A stretch of DNA of 64,000 bases from Pseudanabaena frigida (GTDB lineage: Bacteria > Cyanobacteriota > Cyanobacteriia > Pseudanabaenales > Pseudanabaenaceae). Position numbers and translations under genes: made by a program. Positions 29,817 to 39,295 of the stretch are shown piece by piece. The notes under the pieces were generated by a model. It saw only the letters and a list, made by a program, of their open reading frames with translations. It was not told the DNA's origin and did no database searches. Location of the stretch: assembly GCA_003242085.1 (NCBI GenBank), contig QBML01000020.1:1-64000 (forward strand), read 5' to 3'. Each line of letters starts with the position of its first letter. The stretch's first letter is position 1.

Positions 29817-30005
29817 TCAAGTGTATTTTATGCTTATATCTATTTCGATTTCGCCAGTGCCTTTGCAATACGAACAATTTTCCTCTCGTTGAATCTCTCC
29901 AGAACAGTCTCGCAGTTCAATGTAGCCTTTGCCTTCACAGTGATGACAAGGTTTCGATTTTTGTGGAAGAGATGATAGGCGATCGCCTTCTAATTTTTCT
30001 GACAT
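29817..30005 (-). CDS. Small DnaJ-type CxxCxGxG zinc-finger protein
   Basis: 'CHHCEGKGYIELRDCSGEIQREENCSYCKGTGEIEI' two CxxCxGxG motifs. Confidence 0.7.
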   Translation of the reverse strand: MSEKLEGDRLSSLPQKSKPCHHCEGKGYIELRDCSGEIQREENCSYCKGTGEIEIDISIKYT

Positions 30006-30031
30006 ATTTGATAAAAAGTAAAAGTGTAGGA

Positions 30032-30338
<307 letters not shown>

Positions 30339-30418
30339 TCAAACTCCTAATTCTGTTATGTACATCAAAATTTGCTGATTGAATCGAGTCGAGAAGCTAA
30401 GCTTTATCGAAAAACTAG

Positions 30419-31177
30419 CTATGAATGCCACTCGATTGATTGAACAATTGAGCTAACGAGTCGTTGCACACAATCTTTAACTGATGCATCAGGAATGGAA
30501 AGACTGCTGAATTGTTCTGATACTACATTAGATATCGCCTTCCAAGTTGTCCAGCAAACTACTTCATGAGCTTTTTCTAAAAGTACAGACTTATCAAAAT
30601 CATGATTTTCGGTACGTTGTAGTACAGATTCAAGATAAATTTCAATTGCATCAACAGGATTTAATCTTCCATGCCCCAAGACCGATATAGGGGGCTCGGA
30701 ACCTAGTATAAGCCATAATATCGGCTGACGATTCCTAAGCAAAGCTTCTTGCATTACTAAAACAAACTCTCGTGCTAATTGCTCTTTTTGAAATGAACTT
30801 CTTTTAATCCTTTTAGCTTCAATTACGACAAAGTTGCTTGGCGTTTGAATAATCCCATCAGGTTGAACAGCTAGACTATTTCGATGCAATTTTGCACTTG
30901 GAATGAGATAAAAATTTCCAGGTAAAAGAGTAAATTCTGCTTGTTCGATTTCTTCTCGCAGTTTTTTACGCGCTTCCATTGCACCTTGAGAAACCTCAAC
31001 TACAGATCCTAAAAAAGATTGCCGAGGGAGAAAATCAAGAGCTTGAAGCACCTCAGCAGTAAGAACATTCTCAAATCCACGCCCTCCTTCCCGATAGTCT
31101 TTAATTGTATTACCGACCCACGATAATTCTTCTAAAAGCCTTCCTAAAACTCTAGGGTTGTTTGAAGCAAGATTCAT
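30419..31177 (-). CDS. PD-(D/E)XK nuclease-like protein
   Basis: 'QPDGIIQTPSNFVVIEAKRIK' matches PD-Xn-ExK core; 36 bp downstream of parA-like gene. Confidence 0.6.
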   Translation of the reverse strand: MNLASNNPRVLGRLLEELSWVGNTIKDYREGGRGFENVLTAEVLQALDFLPRQSFLGSVVEVSQGAMEARKKLREEIEQAEFTLLPGNFYLIPSAKLHRNSLAVQPDGIIQTPSNFVVIEAKRIKRSSFQKEQLAREFVLVMQEALLRNRQPILWLILGSEPPISVLGHGRLNPVDAIEIYLESVLQRTENHDFDKSVLLEKAHEVVCWTTWKAISNVVSEQFSSLSIPDASVKDCVQRLVSSIVQSIEWHS

Positions 31178-31212
31178 AAAGATTGCACAAACATGAATTA
31201 ATTAAAATTATT

Positions 31213-32175
31213 TTATTCTAAATCAACTAAACTCAATCTAGAGGTTTGCTCTTTCTTGCCTAGCGAAACTTCTAGCTTTTTCAAAAGCTCTACAGTTACC
31301 TCAGCAAAAGCTTTTGCGCCGCCAGAATTGGGATTTGCTAACGATGCGGGGACGAAATTATCTACAGCTTTCGCGATGTTTACATCATTGGGAATTTTGG
31401 TTTTAAAAATCTTGGCACTGCTAAAGTCCGCCGCTACTCGATCCATTACTTTTTGGTAATATCTGCTCAACGTAAAGCCAGCCGACATGCTGAATACAAT
31501 ACCTAAAAGTTGAATATTAACTGAGTTATCTTCTCGGTAGACTTCGCGCAATTTCTCGATGCGTCTTTCTAATAACTGAATACCGACTACAGACAAAGGC
31601 TCAGGTCTAGCGGGCATTAGGTAAAAGTCGCTAGCGACAATACTACTGCGTGTGATGAGGTTATATCCAGGGGCACAGTCGAGAATGATGTAATCGTAGC
31701 TTTTTAGAGCAGGAGCGAGAATACCTTTGATTAGAGTTTGCTCAAACTTGCTCCAAGTCTGCTGAAAGCTTTGCTTTTCTTCGTATAGTAGCGATCGGTT
31801 ATATAGCATTTCCGAAACGAGAAACTCATCGTATAGATCGATATCCCCTACTAAAAGATCTAATCCCTGCACCTTGCAAACATGGGGAATTACGATATCT
31901 TTGATTTGATATACCTTTTCTTCGGGATCGTTAACTTGTACCCCATAACGTGCGATCGCCTGACTAACGAGATACCTTAGAGTACGATTTTCTTTACGAC
32001 ACTTAGCGAACTCGGCTGGTGAAATCATGCTTAGAGAAGCGCTGATCTGGGTATCTAAATCTACGACTAAGACCTTTTTACGATGGATTTTAGCCAAGCA
32101 GGTGGCAATATTTACAGTGAGGGTGGTTTTTCCTACTCCACCTTTCATATTGACCGTTGCTATCACTTTACCCAT
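31213..32175 (-). CDS. ParA family ATPase
   Basis: 'ATVNMKGGVGKTTLTVNIATCLA' deviant Walker A, 'VLVVDLDTQ'. Confidence 0.93.
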   Translation of the reverse strand: MGKVIATVNMKGGVGKTTLTVNIATCLAKIHRKKVLVVDLDTQISASLSMISPAEFAKCRKENRTLRYLVSQAIARYGVQVNDPEEKVYQIKDIVIPHVCKVQGLDLLVGDIDLYDEFLVSEMLYNRSLLYEEKQSFQQTWSKFEQTLIKGILAPALKSYDYIILDCAPGYNLITRSSIVASDFYLMPARPEPLSVVGIQLLERRIEKLREVYREDNSVNIQLLGIVFSMSAGFTLSRYYQKVMDRVAADFSSAKIFKTKIPNDVNIAKAVDNFVPASLANPNSGGAKAFAEVTVELLKKLEVSLGKKEQTSRLSLVDLE

Positions 32176-32343
32176 TGTTTAAATACCCAATAAATACCCA
32201 GTTAAATACCGACTAAACAAAATTCGATGAGTCTCTTTGAGGCGATTATCGTAAATCATTTTTTGTCAGTTAACAATACACCATTGAACTACTAAGTCAT
32301 CTTTAATTATAAAAAGCAGATGAAATGCTGGAGATTGTCTTTT

Positions 32344-32940
32344 TTAATTGAGGTTTGGATTAACGACATGACCTCTTGTTGGATCGGGAATAAATAAGCC
32401 GAGGCGGAGCGATCGCAACATAGCTTCCCAGACTTCACGCATTTGTTCTTCGCCCTCTGTCCAGTAGTCAAAGGTAAACAGGACTTGGACATTACCACCA
32501 ATACCTACCAAAATACGAGATGTGGCGGGTCTTTTCTCAGTAGCATCGATATATTGAATATCTGCCCAGACTAGTCTCATACCATCACGATTAGCGCTAG
32601 TAACTTTGCTTCTATGGGTAATTTCGCGATCGTCATCATCGAGGATTTGTTGAAGGGCTTTTTTGAGGGGAAATGTCGTCCAATCATTAGGGGGTAAGCG
32701 ATTGAAGGACATTTCTAACGCGCCAGTATCATCAGTTGGTTCTAGATCGTGGAAGCTGACAGACTTTTCTTTAAATTTAACGATCCAGTCTTTGGGGAAA
32801 TCAAATCTTACCGCACCGCGATCGGCGACAAATATCTTATATCCCTCTTCTGATTCCCAACCATGATCGCTGCGTAATGTTAAGTCCTTTTTTCGCATAC
32901 TGCTATCCAGATTAAAAACTAATGTCATTATAAAACTCAA
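32344..32940 (-). CDS. Hypothetical protein
   Basis: Long coherent ORF, no recognised family. Confidence 0.6.
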   Translation of the reverse strand: MSFIMTLVFNLDSSMRKKDLTLRSDHGWESEEGYKIFVADRGAVRFDFPKDWIVKFKEKSVSFHDLEPTDDTGALEMSFNRLPPNDWTTFPLKKALQQILDDDDREITHRSKVTSANRDGMRLVWADIQYIDATEKRPATSRILVGIGGNVQVLFTFDYWTEGEEQMREVWEAMLRSLRLGLFIPDPTRGHVVNPNLN

Positions 32941-32973
32941 TAAACGTAGGGAGTACGAAGTGTCTCCTTACAT

Positions 32974-33645
32974 TTATTGAGGAGAGAAGGCTGGCAATAT
33001 AAAAGCGATCGCAATGCCGCCAATCACTAGAGCTTCAAAAACGAATAGAACTATGCTAGCGGGCTTGAGATGAAATCCTCGAAACCAATGATTAGGAGTA
33101 TCTTCTGCACGAATCTTCCAGTTGTAGATGGATAGTAGTAATGATATTCCGCCAACTTTTGCACTCATCAATAGATGCATTGCTATACCAATAATCATCA
33201 ATAACCATGCGATTAAATGACCGATATACCATGCATGATTGAACTCTCCGCTTGGTAACCATTCCTCATTCATCATCCTGCCTGTAATGACAGCAAAGGT
33301 TCCAGATAGAAGGATTGTAGTATTAGTAATCCGCTGAATTGATATCCACCATATTGGTTTGCCAACGTCTTTGAGATGGCTTAGAGATTCTTTTTGGACG
33401 AGGCGACGATAGCCTAAATGAAAACAATACAGAGCGAAGATCGGTAAAAGTATTAAAAACACTAGCGCGATCGTGCCGTGAATACCCTGTGTATTGCGGA
33501 TTTCAGGTAAGTTAAGCGTGCCAAATCGCTTGTCATATCGGTCATAGACCATAAAGCCAGTAATTAAGGAAGCAAATACAAGTAAAGCGATCGCATTATG
33601 CAATAGGCGGAGTAAAACAGGCTGATACGGTGTAGTTTGCGACAT
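32974..33645 (-). CDS. Cytochrome b/b6-type membrane protein (b561-like)
   Basis: 'LLRLLHNAIALLVFASLITGFMVYD', 'NTQGIHGTIALVFLILLPIFALYCFH', 'YIGHLIAWLLMIIGIAMHLLMS' with histidines in TMs. Confidence 0.8.
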   Translation of the reverse strand: MSQTTPYQPVLLRLLHNAIALLVFASLITGFMVYDRYDKRFGTLNLPEIRNTQGIHGTIALVFLILLPIFALYCFHLGYRRLVQKESLSHLKDVGKPIWWISIQRITNTTILLSGTFAVITGRMMNEEWLPSGEFNHAWYIGHLIAWLLMIIGIAMHLLMSAKVGGISLLLSIYNWKIRAEDTPNHWFRGFHLKPASIVLFVFEALVIGGIAIAFILPAFSPQ

Positions 33646-33677
33646 AAGCTTTTTGTTATGATTGCGAAAGAATTGTA

Positions 33678-33884
33678 ATGATTAAATTCTTGAGGGGTAA
33701 AACAATGACAAAAATATTTATGTATTTTGCGATGTTTGTTGGTGCGATTCTAATTGCTTACTGGGTATCTAGTCATGCTAGCTACTTTTTTAATAATTTG
33801 CTTTACTTCATTAGATATAACTGGTTACCTGTATTAGGAGTTGTATTTGTAGGTGCAATCGCTTACAAAGTCGTTAAATCATGA
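33678..33884 (+). CDS. Small membrane protein
   Basis: Two hydrophobic segments; immediately upstream of recombinase. Confidence 0.45.
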   Translation: MIKFLRGKTMTKIFMYFAMFVGAILIAYWVSSHASYFFNNLLYFIRYNWLPVLGVVFVGAIAYKVVKS

Positions 33885-33890
33885 TGCAAT

Positions 33891-35477
33891 ATGACAGATG
33901 ACATTGCTAAGCAAATTCTAGCTGCTTGCGATCGCTATACATTGGCAGGTCAGCGAGACTATGCAATTTTGCGTCTATTGTCAGAAAATTCGCTCAAGCG
34001 TCAACAGGTTGCAGCAATCGATATTAGCGATCTTGATGTTGAGGGGCGATCGCTAAAAATTGACCGCAGATATAAGCGACAAGGTCAGCTAAATCAGAAA
34101 GAAATTATTAGTCTCAGTCTAGACACAACCGACGCATTACAAGACTGGCTCAGTTTAATTCATATTCCCAGTGAATCTGGCAACATTCAAGCAGATGAAT
34201 ATGCGGCTCAAGTCCCCCTATTTATATCTCTGGATCGCGCTAGTTATGGGCATCGGCTAACTGGTACTGCCATATATGGCATTGTCAAGAGAGCCGCGAT
34301 GAATGCTGGTATTGTGCAAGCGATCGCCCCCGAACAGTTGCGATTAAGCCAGAAAAGATATGCCTTAAATCAAGGATTAGAGACTCTAAATAAGACTTTG
34401 GTTGAGACTGGTGAGACTCAATCGAGAATGATGGTTGTATCTAAATTAGAATACGAGAATCAAAGTAGGACTCAAATAGAGAGTTATGAGACTCAGATAA
34501 GAGCAAACGCGATCGCCCCAATAGATTCCCAATTAGATGCCAACCTTCCCTATGCTCTTAGAGAATTTAGCCCAGATATCTTAACTGCGCTCCTTTCTGA
34601 CAAACGAAGTCTCAATACAAGACGCGCTTACGAAAAGGACTTGCGATATTTTTTCCTTGCTGCCTATGGACAGAAGCCAACTGAGGCAGCGATCGCGCAG
34701 TTTTTGCAACTGAATCGATTTGAAGCGATCGCGATCGCATTGCGATACAAATCAGACTTAATCGCCAAAGGCTTAAAAGAATCCACCATTAACCGCCGCC
34801 TGTCTGCACTCAAATCATTAGTAAACTTCGCTGCCAAGTTAGGAAAATGCACTTGGAATCTTGATGATGTCCAAACTGAGACTGTCCAAACCTATCGCGA
34901 TACGACTGGGATTAAGCCCGATGGAATCCGCACAATGTTGCTCAGCATTAATCGTGATACCACTAAAGGTAAGCGCGATTTTGCGATTTTGAGACTACTT
35001 TGGGACAACGCCCTGCGTCGTAATGAAGTGGTCAGCGCAAATATTAGTGATTTTGACTATGAAGGGCGATCGCTGCAAATTTTAGGTAAGGGACGAGGCT
35101 CTCAAAAGAGTCTCATTAGTCTTAGTATTGGAACGGCTAACGCAATTCAAGACTGGCTATCTCAAAATAAGACAAGAAATGGCGATCGACCACTATTCCA
35201 TTCCCTCGATCCCGTTAATCACGGACATCGGCTAACTGGCACTGCTATTTATCAAATCGTCGATCGACTTGCCAAAGACTCAGGCATTTCCAAAAAAATG
35301 TCGCCCCACCGCATCCGACATTCTGCTATCACCGCCGCCCTTGATGCCACTAATGGCAACGTTCGCAAAGTTCAGAAGCTCTCGCGTCATAAGAAACTGG
35401 ACACGCTCATGCTCTATGACGACAATCGCACTAATATGCAAGGCGAAGTATCAAGTTTGTTAGGTGATTTAATTTAG
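33891..35477 (+). CDS. Tyrosine recombinase with duplicated (degenerate) N-terminal catalytic-like domain
   Basis: C-half has 'LLWDNALRRNEV', 'MSPHRIRHSAI', 'VQKLSRHKKLDTLMLYDD'; N-half 'LLSENSLKRQQV...GHRLTGTAIYGIVKRA' is homologous. Confidence 0.88.
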   Translation: MTDDIAKQILAACDRYTLAGQRDYAILRLLSENSLKRQQVAAIDISDLDVEGRSLKIDRRYKRQGQLNQKEIISLSLDTTDALQDWLSLIHIPSESGNIQADEYAAQVPLFISLDRASYGHRLTGTAIYGIVKRAAMNAGIVQAIAPEQLRLSQKRYALNQGLETLNKTLVETGETQSRMMVVSKLEYENQSRTQIESYETQIRANAIAPIDSQLDANLPYALREFSPDILTALLSDKRSLNTRRAYEKDLRYFFLAAYGQKPTEAAIAQFLQLNRFEAIAIALRYKSDLIAKGLKESTINRRLSALKSLVNFAAKLGKCTWNLDDVQTETVQTYRDTTGIKPDGIRTMLLSINRDTTKGKRDFAILRLLWDNALRRNEVVSANISDFDYEGRSLQILGKGRGSQKSLISLSIGTANAIQDWLSQNKTRNGDRPLFHSLDPVNHGHRLTGTAIYQIVDRLAKDSGISKKMSPHRIRHSAITAALDATNGNVRKVQKLSRHKKLDTLMLYDDNRTNMQGEVSSLLGDLI

Positions 35478-35559
35478 GAGAAAGCTAGAGCGATCGCTGA
35501 TTGATATCAAAAAGTCTTTATTGGATTAAACTAGCAGTAACCCAATTCTTGGAATTTGT

Positions 35560-36186
35560 ATGGCTTTCAGTAATTTTAAAAGTATTGGACAGACGGTTAA
35601 AGAATTACAAATAATTTATTCAGAAGCGAATTTTATTTTAGAGTCGGGTTTTCCTGTGTCTGATTACTTTCGGCAAGATCTGGAATATGTGATGCGGGAG
35701 GGGGTGGTAAATAATTCGGAGTTTGCGATTTGTGAGAACTTGATTTACCCTGTGCTGAAGGAGGTTTGGAAGTCCTATAGTAGTAAGTTTACATTGTGGA
35801 GTCATCAGTTATTAGCTTGCGATGAGGCTTTGTCTGGCTTTCCTGAGTATATTTTGGCAAGGCGATCGCCTCTTGGTAAAGTGGTTTTTGATCGGCCTTA
35901 TTTATTGATTGTAGAGGCGAAGCAGGATAATTTTGATTGGGGATGGGGGCAATGTTTGGCGGAGATGGCGGCGGCTGATCGTTTGCATGGTGAGTCTGCT
36001 GTGACTATTTTTGGAGTTGTGTCTAATGGCATAACTTGGGAGTTTGGTATGTTGGAGGGGCGAAATTTTACCCACCATCCTGCAACCTATAGTATTTTTG
36101 AGTTGGATCGATTGTTTGCTGTGGTTAATTACATTTTTCTGCAATGTGAGATCCAATTGGCTGGTTATTTAGATATGGCGGCTTGA
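35560..36186 (+). CDS. Hypothetical protein, possible PD-(D/E)XK fold
   Basis: 'DRPYLLIVEAKQDNFDWGWGQCLAEMAAA' resembles nuclease-fold core. Confidence 0.6.
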   Translation: MAFSNFKSIGQTVKELQIIYSEANFILESGFPVSDYFRQDLEYVMREGVVNNSEFAICENLIYPVLKEVWKSYSSKFTLWSHQLLACDEALSGFPEYILARRSPLGKVVFDRPYLLIVEAKQDNFDWGWGQCLAEMAAADRLHGESAVTIFGVVSNGITWEFGMLEGRNFTHHPATYSIFELDRLFAVVNYIFLQCEIQLAGYLDMAA

Positions 36187-36316
36187 CTGACAGAAGAAAA
36201 TACAAAAAAACAAAGTATAGAGTATTTGTCGTCATGTAAAACCGACCTCTTAACTTTCAGCCTTCATTCTTCCGCCTTTAAATTTCTCCTCTATCTCACA
36301 AACTCAAAACATACCC

Positions 36317-36694
36317 ATGACCAACAGAGAAACAGACCCCATCAGAGAAAATCGAATTGACTATGAAATAGTAGTTGATGCTTACGACGAATCAGAAAGA
36401 GCAATGGGTTGGTACTGCTATCTCCAAGACAAAATCACTTTCCCATTTCTTGCTAAATGGAAGAAAAAAACAAAAAAAACAGGCGCGATCGCTGAAAAAG
36501 AAGTTGAAGTATTAGACATGGCTTCAGCAGAAGATTGTGAAAGTAACATGTATGTTGAAGTAGCCTACATTGGCGAAGAAGATGACACCTTTACAGCAAA
36601 ACTATCAGACATCGAAGCCATACACCCAGACCCAAACACCGAAGAAGCGCTAGCAGACTGGCAATATTGGATAGACATGAATTATGGATTTTAG
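36317..36694 (+). CDS. CcbP-like calcium-binding protein
   Basis: 'MTNRETDPIRENRIDYEIVVDAYDESERAMGWYCYLQDKITFPF' resembles Anabaena CcbP family. Confidence 0.8.
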   Translation: MTNRETDPIRENRIDYEIVVDAYDESERAMGWYCYLQDKITFPFLAKWKKKTKKTGAIAEKEVEVLDMASAEDCESNMYVEVAYIGEEDDTFTAKLSDIEAIHPDPNTEEALADWQYWIDMNYGF

Positions 36695-36787
36695 ACCTAG
36701 CAACTCAGTAGGGATCGCCGCCACATCAAGATTACTCTTATACTTAAATCTAGACTAGATTTAGTATTTCGGAGATAGTAATAAGTA

Positions 36788-37504
36788 ATGTATGTCTTAA
36801 TTGGTGGAGCAGGCATGATAGGGCTGGGGCTAGCTCAGCAGTTATTGCAACAAGGACATACAGTAGCCATTATTGATATCGATCCACTAGCCTGCCGCTT
36901 TGCGCGTGAAAAAGTTGGTGTAATGGCTTTTGAAGGAAGTGCTGTTAGTACGACTGTTTTATTGGAAGCAGGTATTAGAAAAGCAGACGCAGTAGTGGCA
37001 GCTCTAAAAAATGACGCTCTCAATTTAGCATTGATTACGCTATCTAGAAGCTATGGCATTTCTCATATTGTTGTGCGGATGGGCGATCGCGAGTTTTTGG
37101 AAGCCTACCGTCTGGCTCAAGCCAGTCACATTATCAATACAGTGGACTTAGCTGTAGCAACTATGGCAAATGCGATCGAATACCCTGAAGTTGAGTCAAT
37201 GATGCATTTTGAGCAGGGACAGGTGGAAGTACTGAAGCTACCCGTTCCAAGCGGTTGCTATGTAGTAGGACGTGCCATTGCCCAGATTGCTCAAGATCCT
37301 CGATTTCCCACAGGATCGCTGATCATTGGATATCAATCACACGCATCAGCGAGTCTAGAAATTCCCAATGGCAATACTTTATTGGAAGCAGGTTCAACCA
37401 TTTTGGTGGTGACACGTCCTGAGTCAGTCCATCAAATGATTGATTTCTTAGGCATTCAGGCTAGTCATCTTTCAAGTTTAGAAGTTTCTCATCCAAATCT
37501 TTGA
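36788..37504 (+). CDS. TrkA-type NAD-binding protein (potassium channel/transport regulator)
   Basis: 'MYVLIGGAGMIGLGLAQQLLQQGHTVAIIDIDP' RCK/TrkA-N plus TrkA-C-like C-terminus. Confidence 0.9.
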   Translation: MYVLIGGAGMIGLGLAQQLLQQGHTVAIIDIDPLACRFAREKVGVMAFEGSAVSTTVLLEAGIRKADAVVAALKNDALNLALITLSRSYGISHIVVRMGDREFLEAYRLAQASHIINTVDLAVATMANAIEYPEVESMMHFEQGQVEVLKLPVPSGCYVVGRAIAQIAQDPRFPTGSLIIGYQSHASASLEIPNGNTLLEAGSTILVVTRPESVHQMIDFLGIQASHLSSLEVSHPNL

Positions 37505-39089
37505 TGTAAGCCTGTACTAAATCTTCAGGGATAATGGACTTACGCAGTGCATCACTAGCTGCTCCTTTTTCAGCCAAAAGTAATTGTCGGCGAATCGCAT
37601 CCAGTCCATTACTATCGCTGTTGAATTGACTTTCCCGATATTGATTGTAAAAATCTCGAAGCGTTCGTTCGGAATGAGCCACTTTAGCTTGATAAGATGC
37701 CCAAAGCTCTTCATAGACTGATTTTGGCAATATACCAGATTTTAATAAACTATCTAGCTCTTCTTGAGCGGCTTTAGCCACAATTAACTGAAGCTGTAAC
37801 TTCCTAGCCTCTTGCATGGCATCAGAAGTACTAACGACATTAAGACGTTTGATCATCCAAGGTAGTGCTAATCCCTGAATTACTAGAGAAAACAAAACAG
37901 ATCCGAATACTAGTTCGATGATCAGATCGCGTCCTGTGAGAGTTAGAGGAATGGCAACGGCTAACGCCATTGAAAGCGAACCTTTAATGTTTCCGAGAAA
38001 TAAAATATGCTGCCATCGGATTGGAATCGGGCGATCGAATCGGCGCAGCCCTGCCAACAATACGTAAATTGAGATAACCCGTCCCAGCTGATAGGCAATG
38101 ATGACGAATAAGATGGACGGTGAGATTTTCCAAAGTGAGATGGGATTAATTTCAATGCCGATCAGCAAGAAAATAAAAGTATTCACGCCAAAGCCCGCAT
38201 ATTCCCAAAAGCTCAGTAGGCTGATGCGATCGGAAGCAGACGCACTGCGATTCAGACCAAAGTTGCCAAAGACTAGCCCAGCAATAACTACTGCAACAGC
38301 ACCCGACACACCGAGGAACTGTCCAAGCTGAAACGTGCCTAAGGCTAAGGCAACTGTGAGTAGCAGACTGCTCAAGGGATCGTTCAAACGTGTAAATATC
38401 GGTAAACACACATAGCCTAAAACTGCGCCTAAAAGCACGCCTCCCAAGGCTACGATCAGTACTTCCTTGATGCCATCTACTGCACTCAGCGAGCCTGTTG
38501 TATAGATAATTAAAATCAAATTAAAGGAAACTAGAGCTGCTGCATCATTAAATAAGGTTTCTCCTTCAACAATGGTGGATAAACGAGCAGGGACGCGGAT
38601 CTCCTTAAAGACGGCAATCATTGAGACCGTATCGGTATTCGCCAGAATGATGCCAATCAACAAGGCGGGAATCCATTCCAGCCCCAATCCATACTTCACC
38701 AACGTGGCAATAATTGCCGAGGAGATGAGCGAACCTGGCCCTGCTAGTAAGGCGATCGGCTTAAAGGTGCTGCGGAGACGACTTATATCCGTATTGATCG
38801 CCGCTTCAAAAATGAGAATTGGCAGGAAAAGATTTAAAACTAAGATCGGGTCTAGCCCAACTCGACGGGAGAAAACCTCTGTGATCGGTAACCCAGCTAG
38901 GACTAAACCTGTAATGTAAGGAATTCGCAATCGCTGAGATACCAGTGCAACTACCGTTGCGATCATCAGGAGAATAATCAAAATAATAACTACTTCAGGG
39001 ATAGTGTCTGCTGTTTGACCGCTTACAGCAGGATTACTATCTAACGGCTTTTGTAGTGCGACTAGCCACTTAATTCCTGATTCTTCCAT
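37461..39089 (-). CDS. CPA1-family sodium:proton antiporter
   Basis: 'LFNDAAALVSFNLILI', 'ALGTFQLGQFLGVSGAVAVVIAGLVFGN' NhaP/NHE-like. Confidence 0.93.
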   Translation of the reverse strand: MEESGIKWLVALQKPLDSNPAVSGQTADTIPEVVIILIILLMIATVVALVSQRLRIPYITGLVLAGLPITEVFSRRVGLDPILVLNLFLPILIFEAAINTDISRLRSTFKPIALLAGPGSLISSAIIATLVKYGLGLEWIPALLIGIILANTDTVSMIAVFKEIRVPARLSTIVEGETLFNDAAALVSFNLILIIYTTGSLSAVDGIKEVLIVALGGVLLGAVLGYVCLPIFTRLNDPLSSLLLTVALALGTFQLGQFLGVSGAVAVVIAGLVFGNFGLNRSASASDRISLLSFWEYAGFGVNTFIFLLIGIEINPISLWKISPSILFVIIAYQLGRVISIYVLLAGLRRFDRPIPIRWQHILFLGNIKGSLSMALAVAIPLTLTGRDLIIELVFGSVLFSLVIQGLALPWMIKRLNVVSTSDAMQEARKLQLQLIVAKAAQEELDSLLKSGILPKSVYEELWASYQAKVAHSERTLRDFYNQYRESQFNSDSNGLDAIRRQLLLAEKGAASDALRKSIIPEDLVQAYIKDLDEKLLNLKDD

Positions 39090-39295
39090 AAATCTCTTTC
39101 TTTCAGAGTTGTGAAATCGAATCCTAATATCTTCATACCTTTTGGGAATATTGACTACTTACCCCCCTTTTATAGTGGCTTTCATTTTGCCGTAGGCAAA
39201 ACGCTATATATACTTTGGGGAGACGGCGATCGCACTAACGGTAAAATAGCTATAGCTAAAATTGTCATGTAGGCAGTTGCCCCCTGAAAAAAGTT

